From assembly GCF_022458985.1 (NCBI RefSeq), contig NC_061781.1:18073001-18137000 (forward strand): 64,000 nucleotides of DNA, read 5' to 3'. The notes under the pieces were generated by a model. It was not told the DNA's origin. It searched no databases and saw nothing but the letters and a program-made list of their open reading frames with translations. Source of the stretch: Mugil cephalus (Eukaryota > Chordata > Actinopteri > Mugiliformes > Mugilidae). The translations under genes were made by a program, and so were the position numbers. Below are positions 25,701 to 38,171 of the stretch, one piece after another (within the stretch, counting starts at the first letter, position 1; each line of letters begins with the position of its first letter).

Positions 25701-28700
25701 TTTAAGAACACTTGGAATAATAATAATACTGTAACACAGTAATAATTACAGCCAGAAGATACACACATCTGATATCTGTTAGTATAATGTCAGAAACTCC
25801 CCTTTTTACATCATTACACCTTAAATGACCTTAGTTTTTAATGATTAGTACCAAGTACTATTCACTACTATGCAAAAAAACCTGATCAGCTGTCATGATG
25901 AAAACAGGAAGTTTACCGGCATAATATAAAATGTAATTTCTTCACTCTGCGTTGTGCGTTTTCTTCTTGTCAGACGCTGTGCTGGCTTGTGAGTTTAAGA
26001 CAGAAAAAGACCAGAACCCGCGAATCGAGTGGAAGAAGAGAGGAAAGGCAGTTACTTTTGTGTACTTCAATCACAAATTCATAGGTACGTGACGGACCTC
26101 TGCTGCACACAATCCTCCATTAAGCTCCTCTTATATGATGAAACTTTTTTTTTTTCCATGCTTGTCGCCTTTCATTTACATACGTTTTCCATCTTCCACT
26201 TCAGGGTCTTATGCAGAACGGGCTAAGATAGAGGGAGCGACGCTTACCATACACTCGGTTACTCAGAAGGACTCAGGGGAATACCGTTGCGAGGTGACTG
26301 CCAGCGAGGATCACGTCAGCCTTGGAGAGGCTACTGTCACCCTCAATGTGCTTGGTAAGTGTTTTATGTGAATATTGTATAATTAAACAAAGGAGAGTGA
26401 CAGAGTGCCACGTGTATTTCTTTGACACAAGTCAACAGTAAAAAGGTGAAACAGCTGTTAGAGCATCGTTAGTATGACTGCACCATTCATATATTAGCAG
26501 GAATTAAATAGATTAAAGGCAAATGTTTCTCATTAACCACTAGCAAACAGTCAAGTGTGATTTTATATGATGAGAGGTGGAGCTAACTCTACATATGGCC
26601 AAAAAATAAATATTAAAAAAACTTTTTTCACCATTGTGAAAGATGTGTTTGACGTAGTGAAAATCTGCCTTAAATCTGGCCAGCAGGGGGCGACTCCGAG
26701 AGGTCAGATTATATTGTGTGTAGACCAGGGGTGTCAAACACATGGCCCGTAGTCCAAAACTGTGCCACAGATAGTCCACTGTGGCCAGTGGGATGAATTT
26801 CACCCAGAACTGAACAGCAGATGGCAGCAATGCGCCAAAATTGCACTTGTTTTATTTAGGAAATTTGAGGTTGTTCATTTAATGTGAACATTTTCCTGTT
26901 GTTCTTATTTGCTCTAATCCAAAAGGAGAAATTTTAGTTATTAATAGGTTTATTATGTCGTTTTGTTCCCCCCTTGAGATCCAAGAGTTTCTGCCTCCAA
27001 AAAATCCAAGATGGCGACGACCAAAGCACAAAACTGAAGGCTTCAAAACGATAGTCCACACACTGATGTGTGTCATCAGTAGTTGCTAAAATGCGCATTT
27101 CACTAAAAGAAAAAAGAAAGGCGTCTTTTACTTAAAAAGGATCCTTGAAAAATTGACCCGTGTCAAAAATATCTTACTTTTCCTCCACTACGTTCTGCTT
27201 TTGTTTTTGACCTTGTAACTTATTCACTTTCACTCTATGTAAACGAGCTGCTCTGCGTTGAAGTAGTTTTAACTTGTGAGAGCGCCGTTGCTAGGCAACA
27301 GACTGCCAAAAAGCATGTCACCTCATTGGGCTTTTCAGAACCGGTCACTGGTTTTGTGCTTTAATGACTTTCATGACCTGCTAAGGAAGGAGGGACGAGA
27401 TACAAACGCCGTGAATAATGTCTCAGTGGTTAAAAAGAGTTTTGTATCCACTGGCTCAATAGCTCAAGGTCAGTTAGCTGGAGATTTAAGATAGAAGTAA
27501 GGGAGTTTGTGTGTTGGTGTTAGCTTTGCTCATCTAGTGGAATCCAGGTGTTTCTTTTTTTTACTATAGCGGTGCACACACATTATTTTATTATTATATT
27601 ATTATATTATGCTATGTGACTGTAAATCATATAACTAGGGAACCCAGTTATTTCATGGCAAAGTGTTATATATCTAAATTACCAGTCCTTAGAGTTGCAC
27701 GTTGACCAAAGAACTAGGTGCATTTTCACAAATAATGTTTCTAGAATTTCATGTTTGCCTCGACTTGTTGAATTTGTTATCACAAATCCTATATTTTTTT
27801 TTTAAACCCATTTGCACTTTTTTTTCTTTCTTTTTTTTCTTTCCTCTTCCACTCCAGTGCCTCCTCATGTCCCGTCCTGCGAGGTGCCGAGCTCCGTGTT
27901 TATTGGCTCAGGCCTGGAGCTTCTCTGCAAGGACAAGCTCAGCGTGCCTCCCGCCACCTACCGCTGGTACAAAGACAACAAGGCTCTGATGGCTACGGGA
28001 GACGCCCCCTATAGCATCGACGTGCACAAGGGCACGCTGGTGAGAGAGCAGTAAAACCGACACAGATGGTGTATAACACACTAGACGCACAGCTGCTGAT
28101 TTATTCAATTGTCCTCGTCCTTTTTTGTCATGTTATTTTGTCTGGAGCAGAAGTTTAAAAGCGTGTCCAAGGCGGACGCAGGGATGTTTCGCTGTGAGTC
28201 CTCCAACAGTGTGGGGGCGCCCAAGAGCTGTGTGGCCCAACAGCTGAAAGTTGTTGACTGTAAGTACTAGTACTTGTAAAAACTCACTTACACTGGTGCT
28301 TACACATCACTTACACGCTTTTCAGACTAAGATAGACTTTATTGATCCACAAGGGAAATTGCTTGGTCACGGTAGCTCAGTTGCACATAAAATAAAAAGT
28401 AAGCATAGCATATGTACCAATCTACGAGACACAGAAACATGACTAGAGAAGTAAATATACACTATATACATAGGAAGAATAACTAATAAGGTGCACTGAC
28501 ATACATAAGATGAAGTTACATAAAGGTGAGTTGTTGTGCAACTAGACTGACTATGGGATGAATGATGTATGAACCTCTGACACAAGAACATCACCGCTTT
28601 CTCCTCCTTTCAGATCCTTTGAATATGACAATTTTGATAGCAGGTGCTGCAGGTTTTGTGGCGCTCATGCTTTTCTGCTGCATCTGCGTGTGCGTCTGCC

Positions 28701-29895
28701 GCCGACGAGGCTGCTGCAAGAGTGAGTAGCGTGAATCCGTCTGTGTTTGCATTTGTAAGAATTAAACTACTTCTCTGTCTTTGAGTCTGCCACGTTGCGC
28801 CGCCGTGTTTTATGGCAACGCAGAGTGGACAATTCAAACACAGGCCCTAGAGACGGCCTTTGTTGACTTTTGTTTATGTTGAAGTGGCGGCTTGAATTTG
28901 GAGCACTGTGGTCGAACCGTGTTCATTTGGTTGAAATGTGCAACCCTGCCACTAGATGTCACCAAATGTTAGACACTGGTCCTTTATTGCAGCTGCAGCA
29001 CCTGAAGAGAATATAATGACTTTATTAGAGCGATGCTTTTCAGCTTGTGGCCCTCATCAAGGTCATCCTTTATGCAACTTTCCAATTTTTTGTTGTTTTT
29101 CTTTTTGCCAGTTGGACAAAGAAAAACACTTTATCGTAATATAACGTAAAGATAATTATCAGGATACAGATTTACTGATTTATTTATTTATTTTATTTAT
29201 TTTTACTGTCCTCCTTCTTGTAGTTACCAGGAGGCAGTTGCTTTCATTGAAAGTGCTCTGACGAGGCCACTTTGAGCCTCTACTCAGAACCCAATGACAG
29301 AAAGTCGATACTGGCCACTGGCAGGTGTAAGGAAAGGAACGCTAAGCTGCTAAAAAGATATTTCCCTCAGGAGTTGCTAGAGACCAAAAAACAGCTAATT
29401 AGGGGGGAAGCGAATACTGAACATGACTCCACATGAGAAAATCTACTTGTTATTACTGTCACCAGATAATGACATAAATGTCCATTTTCTGATTTTTCTT
29501 TCTGACCATTTCTTTCTGTTGTTTCGTTGAACAGAGAGCAAGAAAACAAAGAGGTGAGTGCTCAGTTTTTTTTCTTTTTTTTGTGTTGCTTGTCACTGTC
29601 TTTTTTTTTTTTTTTTATCAGATCATAAACTCAGACTGAACTGTCAACCCTTGTCTTTTAGCACCAAGCCCTACAACCCACATCCTCCTCCGCCCCCTCC
29701 CAGCCGGAACGTGAGTGATCAAAGGCATTGTTATGGAGCCGGGGCTTATTTTTCTTACGTGAATTCAGTTTGAATCCTGTTGATGACACGGTGATAGCAC
29801 TGGTTAATTGCTCATGAAAGGAAATGATATATTGTATGTGTCTCTGCTTTCTGCAGATCAAGCACTACAAGCAAACACAGTCCTTCATGATATGA
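22768..29895 (+). CDS. jam2: Junctional adhesion molecule 2 (JAM-B), fish Jam2
   Basis: Jam2 is a single-pass immunoglobulin-superfamily adhesion protein of cell junctions that pairs with itself and Jam3; in zebrafish this pair is needed for myoblast fusion. Ten coding exons join in frame: 22768-22822, 25458-25523, 25974-26084, 26205-26354, 27858-28039, 28151-28259, 28614-28721, 29535-29553, 29662-29710 and 29857-29895, giving 295 aa (human 298). Signal peptide 1-19; V-type Ig domain with C46, W60, D-GEYRC106 and the R-I-E dimerisation motif at 57-59; linker VPSCEVPSS at 132-140 as in human; second Ig domain with C149 and MFRCESSNSVG; transmembrane segment about 230-252; Cys-rich juxtamembrane stretch; a proline run (275-280); and the C-terminal PDZ ligand SFMI. 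All splice sites are GT-AG. jam2a versus jam2b is not decided. Confidence 0.95.
25060..25170 (+). repeat. 3' tail of a retrotransposon-like dispersed repeat in jam2 intron 1
   Basis: The segment GTAAAGCGTTTTGAGACAAT followed by CTATATGAATAAAATTGAAT is a tail seen on very many fish non-LTR or SINE copies. A related tail is at 45630-45705. Confidence 0.65.
26560..27090. repeat. Cluster of dispersed repeat fragments in jam2 intron 4
   Basis: Three recognisable pieces of common fish repeats lie in a row: AAATCTGGCCAGCAGGGGGC near 26670, GGGGTGTCAAACACATGGCC near 26730, and TCCAAGATGGCGACGACCAA near 27010. This intron is 1.5 kb; no coding content is seen. A (TTA)n-like AT stretch lies at about 27580-27610. 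Confidence 0.6.
28325..28445 (+). repeat. Dispersed repeat tail in jam2 intron 6
   Basis: AGATAGACTTTATTGATCCA followed by an AAGGGAAATTG block is a fish interspersed repeat motif. Degraded relatives are at about 37500-37660 and 53655-53830. Confidence 0.6.
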
Positions 29896-30566
29896 GGGAA
29901 GCGAAAACAAGTCTCTCACACTGACTTCAAAACATCCGTTGAACACACAGGAAGGTTTGTTCCACTCTGAGCTCGTTTTGCTGACGGCTGATCAAGGCTT
30001 TTTCTGGGACGGACTCACAGACAGAGAGATCTTCAGTTGTCAAGCAAAAGCAAAGAGTTTAACAAGGTTTTGTAAAAAAAAAAAAAAAAAAAAGAAGAAA
30101 CTGTGGTGCCTTTGCTTTGGAAGATGCTTTGGAAGATGTTCAAATTCACGTTACATTTACAACTTTATCACTTTTTTAAATGCTTATTTGTCTTCAGTAT
30201 GTCAAGACATTTTCGAAATGTTTTTTATTTTTTTTTGTGCTTCTCAGTCTTTAGGTTTGAGGTTCAGCGCTTAATTTTAATCTCTTTAGTTCTACCTGTA
30301 GGTCAGTAACTATCCACACTGATTATGGCAACTACTGTACATAGATGTTATCACAAATCTCTTGTCTCTCTTTTTTTCTGTCATTTTTACATATATTTTT
30401 TATATAAACCTGTTTGTGTTTCTTATTTCTTTCTCTTATTCTTTACCATTAGTTGTTTTTTTTATGATTCAGGTCAGGAACAATCGAGCAGGTGTCTGCA
30501 CACACTGAATAGTGTTTTGTAAACTTTAAATATTTTATTCTCGAGTATTTTTGACGTCTAATAATC

Positions 30567-30572
30567 AATAAA
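30567..30572 (+). terminator. jam2 polyadenylation signal (AATAAA)
   Basis: CAATAAAG lies 672 bp past the jam2 stop codon, at the end of a T-rich untranslated stretch and before a clear change in sequence character. The presumed 3' UTR includes an A19 run at about 30074-30092. Confidence 0.65.
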
Positions 30573-33124
30573 GAAAACTTTAAAAGCAGACTTTGTTTGA
30601 GTTGCATAATCTGTTTGCTTTATTGGCACACGGAGAATAGGAAGTGTAATAGGAAGTGATTTGATCATTAGTGGAGTACTACCTGTTTAACTCCATTATA
30701 TGTTCTCTATAAAAAAGAATTAGAGAAGTCACACCCTATCGTAAAAGTTGAATGCGCTCTGATTAGGCAGCTATGTTGAACAAATCGCTGGAAGTTGGCA
30801 TACATTTAAAAATAGAACCAGACACATTTAATTGGCTGACGCGTAATTCGTCTGAACAGACATCTTGAAACATGTTGGAGACAACAGCTATGAGAAAGGA
30901 CAGGGGAAGTAAGAAGAAGAAAAAAAAAGTGGGCACACAATTAGTACACACTCCTGACTGCACAATGAGTCGCCAATAATTTCAAGTCATTTTCCAGGAC
31001 AAACTTCTAAAATACCATTAGCAACAAATCCAAAATTGCGGATAGTGGATACTAGGTGACATATATATTTCACCTACATATAAAAACACTTGACTTTGAT
31101 CTGTATTTTAAGCACTCGGTATCTGTATGGGCAATGTACGATAACCTATTTGTAACCTTCGTAACCTGTTTAGCATTTTACAATCTCATTTTTAGCAATG
31201 TTAACATTGGGATTATCTATTTGGTCTCATTGTCAGGTCAAAATTCTACCTGGCTCAGGATAAGTTCATGAGCAAACTTGGATTTTTCCATCAACTTAGC
31301 TCAACTGCTAAAATCAAGCATGCTAGCTATGCTATGCTATGGTTTACGCTGAGAGACACATTTAGCTTTAAACCATAGTGTCTCCATAGAGTTTCCAGAG
31401 AGCAGATATCTTTAGTCTTGTTTGTTACTTGTTAATTTTGGTTGCTAACATGGTTATGATGCATATTTGTGCTGTTGAAGGAAGAAACAGGATGGTGTCT
31501 AATGAATTCACATTGCCTTTACAGTCTGTTTTCATTTTCCTTACTGCTCTGCCAAGTTTGGCTTCACTTACGTCTGTTACAGCACTTCAGTCTCTTTTCT
31601 TTGTGTGGTTCTTGTGCTCCAGCTTCTTTTCTTGATCATTCTTTTCTTCCTCAGCTTAAATATTTAGCTTAGATTGCTTTTTGGGGGTCTTCATGGTTTC
31701 CCTCCAACAATTTCTGTTTTTCTCTTAGCCACTAGGGGGCACCCCAGCGCTTATTGTGTTCTGTACATACCAACAGAGAGTGTCAGCCTGTAGCTACATG
31801 ATGCCAGTCCCTTTCTCCATTATTTGTCTATGGACAGTAGCGCTATTGTTCTCTTCCCCTTGTCTTCATTGTTTTCTGTATTGTGGTGCCCATAAATTAA
31901 AATGCACTTGTTTCCTGTAGCTTCACTTCCGCATGTGTCTGAAGCAGATGCATTGTCTTGTGTCGTGTGCCCTTATTTTGAACATTTCATGCGTGTTTGT
32001 GTTAACAACGACACACTCTGGACACCGTTGCATGACCTATAATGGCCACAGAGCAGACAGTGTCAGGAAGCAGTAACAGGGATCTATTTCTGTACATGGT
32101 AACAACCTCCTGTAATGATCACAGTAAGTGGATCCTATTGATCTGCTAATATGGCTGCATGGTAGCTCAGATCATTCTCATCAGTCTCCACTTTTGCTGC
32201 AAGGACAGGACATCAGCCGCGATCTGAAATGCAAATGTTGTCACAGTCTGTCACGTGTGTGAAAACGCTATCCTCCGTGAGAGATGGTTTTTGGTGTTAG
32301 CATAATGACACGTTATGAATGTGTAGAATGATTTATTCAGTAATCCACTTGTCACTGTCCAAGGAGTTTGATGTAGACGAAACAAAAAATGGAAATGGAA
32401 TGAAAATCAGCCACAGTGAGAAAATATCTTTCATGTAGACGAATAATTGTCAGCTCCCAGGAACCTGGCATTTCTTGGAAACTACTCTCCATGATGCATT
32501 ATGGGTATTTTGAATGAACAGATTTCTATTTTGATGTTTCTATTGTTGCCATGAGACAAACAGACAACAGCAACATGAGATAACAGCTGTATTGACTTTG
32601 CTTTGTTGTATGATGGGTGTGTGTGCGCTCCACATCCTCGTCTCCACCTGCTGTTAAACTAAAAATACATTTTTATCGGTTTTAATTGTGTGGGATGAAC
32701 GTGTTTTGATATAATGTGAGATGTAAGAGGTTGCTCCACCAGACTTAGTCACAACACTAGGTTAACCTTTGATGTATGTTACTGCTGCAGACTGTTGCTG
32801 ACTTGTGCCCCTGAGTATCGTCCGATCATAGCGTACTGCACGCTGGTCCCTTTGGAGCAATTTCAATATGGCTGCAAATACGAAGGCAGATGGTGCAGTG
32901 CAATCTGAATGGGTTCAAGGAGGGCTTGCACTGACTAGCCTTTGACTGTGTAACATGTTCTTTCTTTAGCCAGTAGCAATCAAGAGTTTCTTGTAAAACG
33001 CAATGGTTCAGGAATGTACTGGTCATGTTTTCTAGGGAACTGTGTGATTTCAATGATAGGGTAACTGAATTTTTTGAAAGTCTAGCGACATTTCACCATA
33101 TCTGAGTGATATATATAGCATCAA

Positions 33125-33310
33125 TAACAATACAAATTACAAATACAATACAAATCGTCTCAAAACGCTTTACAAAAACCAACTTGAAACTTAAAAAGGA
33201 AAAACTCCCTTTTAATAGGAAGAAACCTTGAGGAGAATCTACCTCATGTGGACGGACCCATGAGCCGAAGGCCAGACAGGTAGAAACAGAGAAGACAGAG
33301 AGAAAAGACG
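33125..33310. repeat. Dispersed fish repeat (TCTCAAAACGCTTTAC family)
   Basis: A block reading CGTCTCAAAACGCTTTACAAA, then AAAACTCCCTTTTAATAGGAAGAAACC, matches a repeat that is abundant in spiny-rayed fish genomes. The copy is probably a fragment of a retrotransposon-related element. Confidence 0.65.
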
Positions 33311-33959
33311 AGCGGGAGAAGCTAAACAAACTTCTGTCATAGATGCATACATCGAGCTGAAGGAAACACATAGAATCTAATAATACAAGATATAGCTGAT
33401 GATCTTATTTTTAGTTTAAGAGTATAAGAGGAATCATGGGCAGGTTGGAGAAGTGTTCCTCCAGGTAGGAGTGATACGCAACACTCCAGGCCATTAAGAC
33501 TGAAATGAAATGTAATGTACCAAAACAGATGACTGCCAGGTCAGTTTATTATTCATCAATACTACATACTGTTGTTGTCTTTACACCCAAAGCTTCTGAG
33601 CTAACGGTAAAAACTTGTGTTTAATGTAATGTGACAGTTATCTAGTTAGCATGCTGCTGATCAAACAGGTCACCTTAGACATCATGACATCATTATCCAA
33701 CATTGTCAGCATCTCCCTGAGAGATTATGCAGGAGCTGTGTACATAATTCACAAAAATAAGTAAGAGTGTAAGGATTTTTCACCCTGTGCATTCTGTACT
33801 AAATTGGCCTGAGATGAAGTCTAGTCAAACTCTATTATAAGCTGTTGGGTTGGGTTGTTTAAAGAGTCTGTGAAGGTTCATCCAGGTCATGTCCATTCAT
33901 CGGAGTAGCTTCTTCAGTTCTGAGAGGCCGATGTGAAGTTGAGGTTTAAATAGGAAAAG

Positions 33960-34690
33960 TCTGTGGGTTAAACCCCTCAGAAACTTGCTTGAACAGTAAC
34001 TGGTGCCACTAATTTGCATTAACGGCCGGGAACTTATGGTTCATTACATTTACCGCCACTTGTTTTAAGTCAGAAAACAATGAAAGTTCTTGCCTTGTTT
34101 GAATATAACTTGGTGTGTTCAATAATTATATTTTTTGAGTGTAGAGTGAAATTATTATTATTATTAATATTGATATTAACTAATTTTGTTGCTATAATGT
34201 TGTAAAATTAAATTGAGGCTATTTAAGTTACAAAACTTGTAAATCGAACTGATAATTAGAACCAACTCATGAGTTTTAATCAGCAATGAAATCTGCAAGA
34301 CCACACAAGACAGACATTTATAAAAACATTCAAAAGTTTTAATTGTTTAATTTAAACAGTTTGCCACAATGGTGTTTGGCTGTATTTTGGTTTTAGCTAC
34401 TGTTAGCGTGATATGGACTTGTAGTTCCCATATAACACATGCCAAACTTAAATTTCACCGTAGCAGCATTTCAGTGTATGTATGTGGAGATATACTGTAT
34501 GTGCAATGATTTAGTGCAACAAAAAATAATCAGGAGAGCTAATGAACGGAGTATTACAGGAGCGTTTACACACAGGGCGGCCATCTTGCTAACACAACTC
34601 GAGGGTAGTGAGGATTGTGCGACTTTCTGAGCAGAAAAATTCCAACCCCCAACACGTAAATTCCGACTTCTGAATACAAATACAACGCAC
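33960..34690. repeat. Probable non-autonomous DNA element, related to the segment at the window end
   Basis: GAATATAACTTGGTGTGTTC at about 34100 recurs with an insertion at about 63930-63970. The far side ends in AAATTCCGACTTCTGAATAC, the kind of CCGACTT/AAGTCGG terminal motif also present near 63885. The interior has no coding capacity. Confidence 0.45.
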
Positions 34691-37499
34691 CGTTACCTGT
34701 CGTTAAGGAGGGGAGCCTGAGCTACTTACCCTATGAAGGGTCTGTCTTGGGGACTGTCCCCAAGAAGTTTCAACACCATTCACACCTTGAGACTGGAGGC
34801 TCCCACACTGACAATGGCTTCACTAGAGCACCTTTCTTCAACGCCTTTTGGGTTGTTAAAAGATTCTTCAACTTTCTCTCCATATGAATTTGATTATTTT
34901 GTTTTGGTCAATTAGACCTTTTCACGGGACTGTGCAGGTGAAATCTATCTGTTGATCTCCTGCTACTTCGTTTCAAGACAACTTCATTATTTCAATTAGC
35001 ATGTTAATTCCCGGCAGAGATTTGCACAACTCCAACTTGAGCAACGAGGTGAGCGACAGTCACCGCAAGCACCTACCTCTGGCTTGTGATAGTGTGACCT
35101 GGCACAGACTGATACCTCAATGTCAACGCTGAGTCAACTGAGCTAGTTTATAGTGAAAGCTCTGTAAACATTGTGACTGACTGGACGAAGGATGTGACAA
35201 CACAATCAAATATCCTGGTTGTTGATCCGGTGTGCTTTCCATTACTCCATTACATTAGGAAAAAAAAACAAGTGACTCGCGCCCACTTCCTGGAAACTTA
35301 CCCTCACCACAACTATAATCACTGCCTGCCTGAATCTTACCCCAGCCTAAAACATTCACCCTAAAATGTAATGACTACACAGAGTTTCTCCACAATGTGA
35401 CTAAGCTAACAGATTTCTGGCCTCACAAACTCCAGATCTGGTTAATTCCCGACCGCCTGACCGCCGTGGACACTCCTTATTTATCTTTTTGTCGTTTCCT
35501 CTGAACATCTTAACAGATCATCTTGGTGGATGTTCACCCTGGATTACAGCTCAAGGGGCCTGTTGCATCACATTTGCAAATGTGGGTCTGTTTCGGACAG
35601 CGACGGCGGAGGGAAAGTGTGAAAGAAAGTGTGAGAGAGCAGCTGAGTGTGAGGGGGCGGCGGCTGTCATGGCCACTGCTTTCCTAGAAGTTAAATTAAG
35701 CCTCGGGGCAGGTTTCCTCCACGACCCCCTTCTCTTCCTCTTTCTCCTCCTGCTCTGCTTGGTGCTGAAGGCTGCCATGTACCACCGGTGCTCTCTGTGA
35801 GTTGAGCTACCTAAAAGAAAACTCTCCGAGATCCATTCATTAACGAACAGGTGGCACAATGCTCACAGCACATGGCGAACCACCCTCAGGGATAAACTGA
35901 CTTTTTTCCTTCTTAACAACTCCTTTTTTTTTTCTGATGAAAGAACCAAGGAGTTACCATTCCTCTGTTGTGTTTTTTCTTTTACTTCTTCTTTCTTGTG
36001 CGCTCCCTGCTTCCCTCCCACCCCCATTTTGTTGCACGGCCTCCATGCAGCGTTAGCAGCTCTCGGGTTATGCAAAGCTTACATCACGCAGACATCGATG
36101 TATTTACGCCTCAGGGAAATTGTTGTGGCGAAGGGAGCAGGAAGAAGACCACTGACACAGGGATTACCACTGGAAACTCTTTCCTTCCTGCTGTAGCAGT
36201 AAGAAATAGCAACATTTAAACATTTAAACCCCACCAGACGACGTCCCCTACAGTTTCATTAAATCTTTATGCTGTGGTTCGCTTACAGTGCCAAGAGTCC
36301 CGCTGCGTGCTTGTGTGCTAAGCTGAAAGAGGGGGAGCACGGGGAAAGTTTCCTTTTTGTCTTCCCCTTGTTTTTTCTGTCTTGGCTCCGGATTGTGCTG
36401 TTATTCAGCATCACTCACTGACAAGGCGGTTATGTGTAATTACGGCAGAAATGGAGGATGGAAATGGTTTTTCCACAACGCGCGCAGACAGCATCCTCTC
36501 CTCCTGCACAAGCAATCAGTCAAGGCTTTAACATCCACAGCAGCATCCACATTGTGTTTCTTACTGGAGCTCAAAGAGGGAGCAGTGTAGGCAGCGTTAC
36601 GCCGATTAAATATTCTATCTTTGTATATGTGAGTGCGTGATCAATGTGAGACACAGTGTGTGGACCCAGAACGTTTAGTAGGTATGGTTTTAGCACATGT
36701 ATTTAAAAAATACTCCTCATAATTAAAAAAAAAAGGATTGGTCAGAGCCTCAAATAAGTTCTCAAAGCTACCACAGATGAAGGCCGATTACTACTGTTAG
36801 TCCAGGTGTCTTAAATGTTTTTGCTCAAAACTCAAAGAAATTAAGTCTCCTGGTGCAGAGTTTTAACAATAAAACATTCATTTCGCTCCAGCTGCTGACG
36901 CCAAAGAGGGATTGGTTGGGAGACATTGCAGTTCTGCACATGTCTAAATCCTCCCCTTGATCTCTAACATCTCATTTGCCTTTTCATTAAAGCCTCACCT
37001 GATTTGTGTTAGCTGCCTCTTTTTTCTTTTTTCACTTCCTGCACACTTCATCATCGCTTTCTTTTTCATGAAGCCAATTATCCTCAGTCTCAAAGTGTAA
37101 TTTCCTTGAGTGCATGCCGAGAGGCAGGTACACATTTATATAATCCATGGATTAGGATGTGAAATGCTGTCCTTGTGTGCATCGAAGGTTTGTATTACAT
37201 GAAAAGGAGTGGATTTCTCATTCTGGAGGAATGGGGAATGTTTTCGTGTTAACCGGCTTCACTGACAAAACATACATTCTGATTATACCTTTGGAAAAGG
37301 TACATTTGGATAACTATAAGCAAAGATGAGTCCAGTTTAGCTCTAACTGAGAAGTGATTGATGCAATTTCGGTCAAAGAGACTGTCCTGAGAAACCCCCT
37401 GATTGACTCCAACAAACAGGTGCTACGACGTGTGAACTTTTTCTCTTCTATTATACCACGAGTTTCAGTTTTGGACTTATTCAGTTTCAGAATTACTAT

Positions 37500-37660
37500 A
37501 TTAATCCCAAAGTGAAATTACTTTTCGTTACAGCAACTCCTACTCAAAGTGTACCAGTGTTCAGAAGCAATGTATGCAATACGAATATGTAAGAATAAGT
37601 AGGCAGTTAGCATAAGAATACACACATCAATGTGAAAAATATATAAAATATAAACAAAGA
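37500..37660. repeat. Degraded dispersed repeat
   Basis: TATTAATCCCAAAGTGAAAT followed by TTACAGCAACTCCTA is a decayed relative of the TTTATTGATCC repeat in jam2 intron 6. Confidence 0.45.
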
Positions 37661-38144
37661 CAAGTAACAAGCATCATTCTCAAGTCAAATTTCCATCCAA
37701 ATGAAAATCAAACTTTTCAAGGGAACCAGTGACAGAAAATGAAAACTAACGCACATTTCCATCCACTACTGTGAATATTAGAGAGTTATCGAGGCAATGA
37801 CCCGGTGGCACTAAAGGCCATTTCATCCCATATCCCTAAGTGACAAACTTTATGTTCATATGGGGTATTGCACGGTGGGAAATTATTGCGCATGGTGAGT
37901 CCAGAGTCCAATAATTATTGACAGGTATGTACAAGTATAAGTGAACATGAGTTATTGTACAGAAGGAATTTTATCCAACCACCTGACACGTCGTGTCTGA
38001 TGCTCAGAGGGAGGCGTTGTACGATTTTCCTGTTTTACTTTGAAAAGATTATTACCCCTGTTTCTTACTGGTGACTTTACCAGACTATGACTATTTGTTT
38101 TGCCCTCATTGAATACACCTGTGTCTTGTTACCCCATCACCACT

Positions 38145-38171
38145 TGTGTGTGTGTGTATATATATATATAT
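38145..38171. repeat. Compound (TG)n(TA)n microsatellite
   Basis: A short TG run passes directly into a TA run. Confidence 0.9.

Noticed and set aside
35489..35800. 103-codon plus-strand frame with a hydrophobic stretch
   Set aside because: No signal-peptide-like start, no splice context and no recognised family; it overlaps an equally long frame on the other strand.
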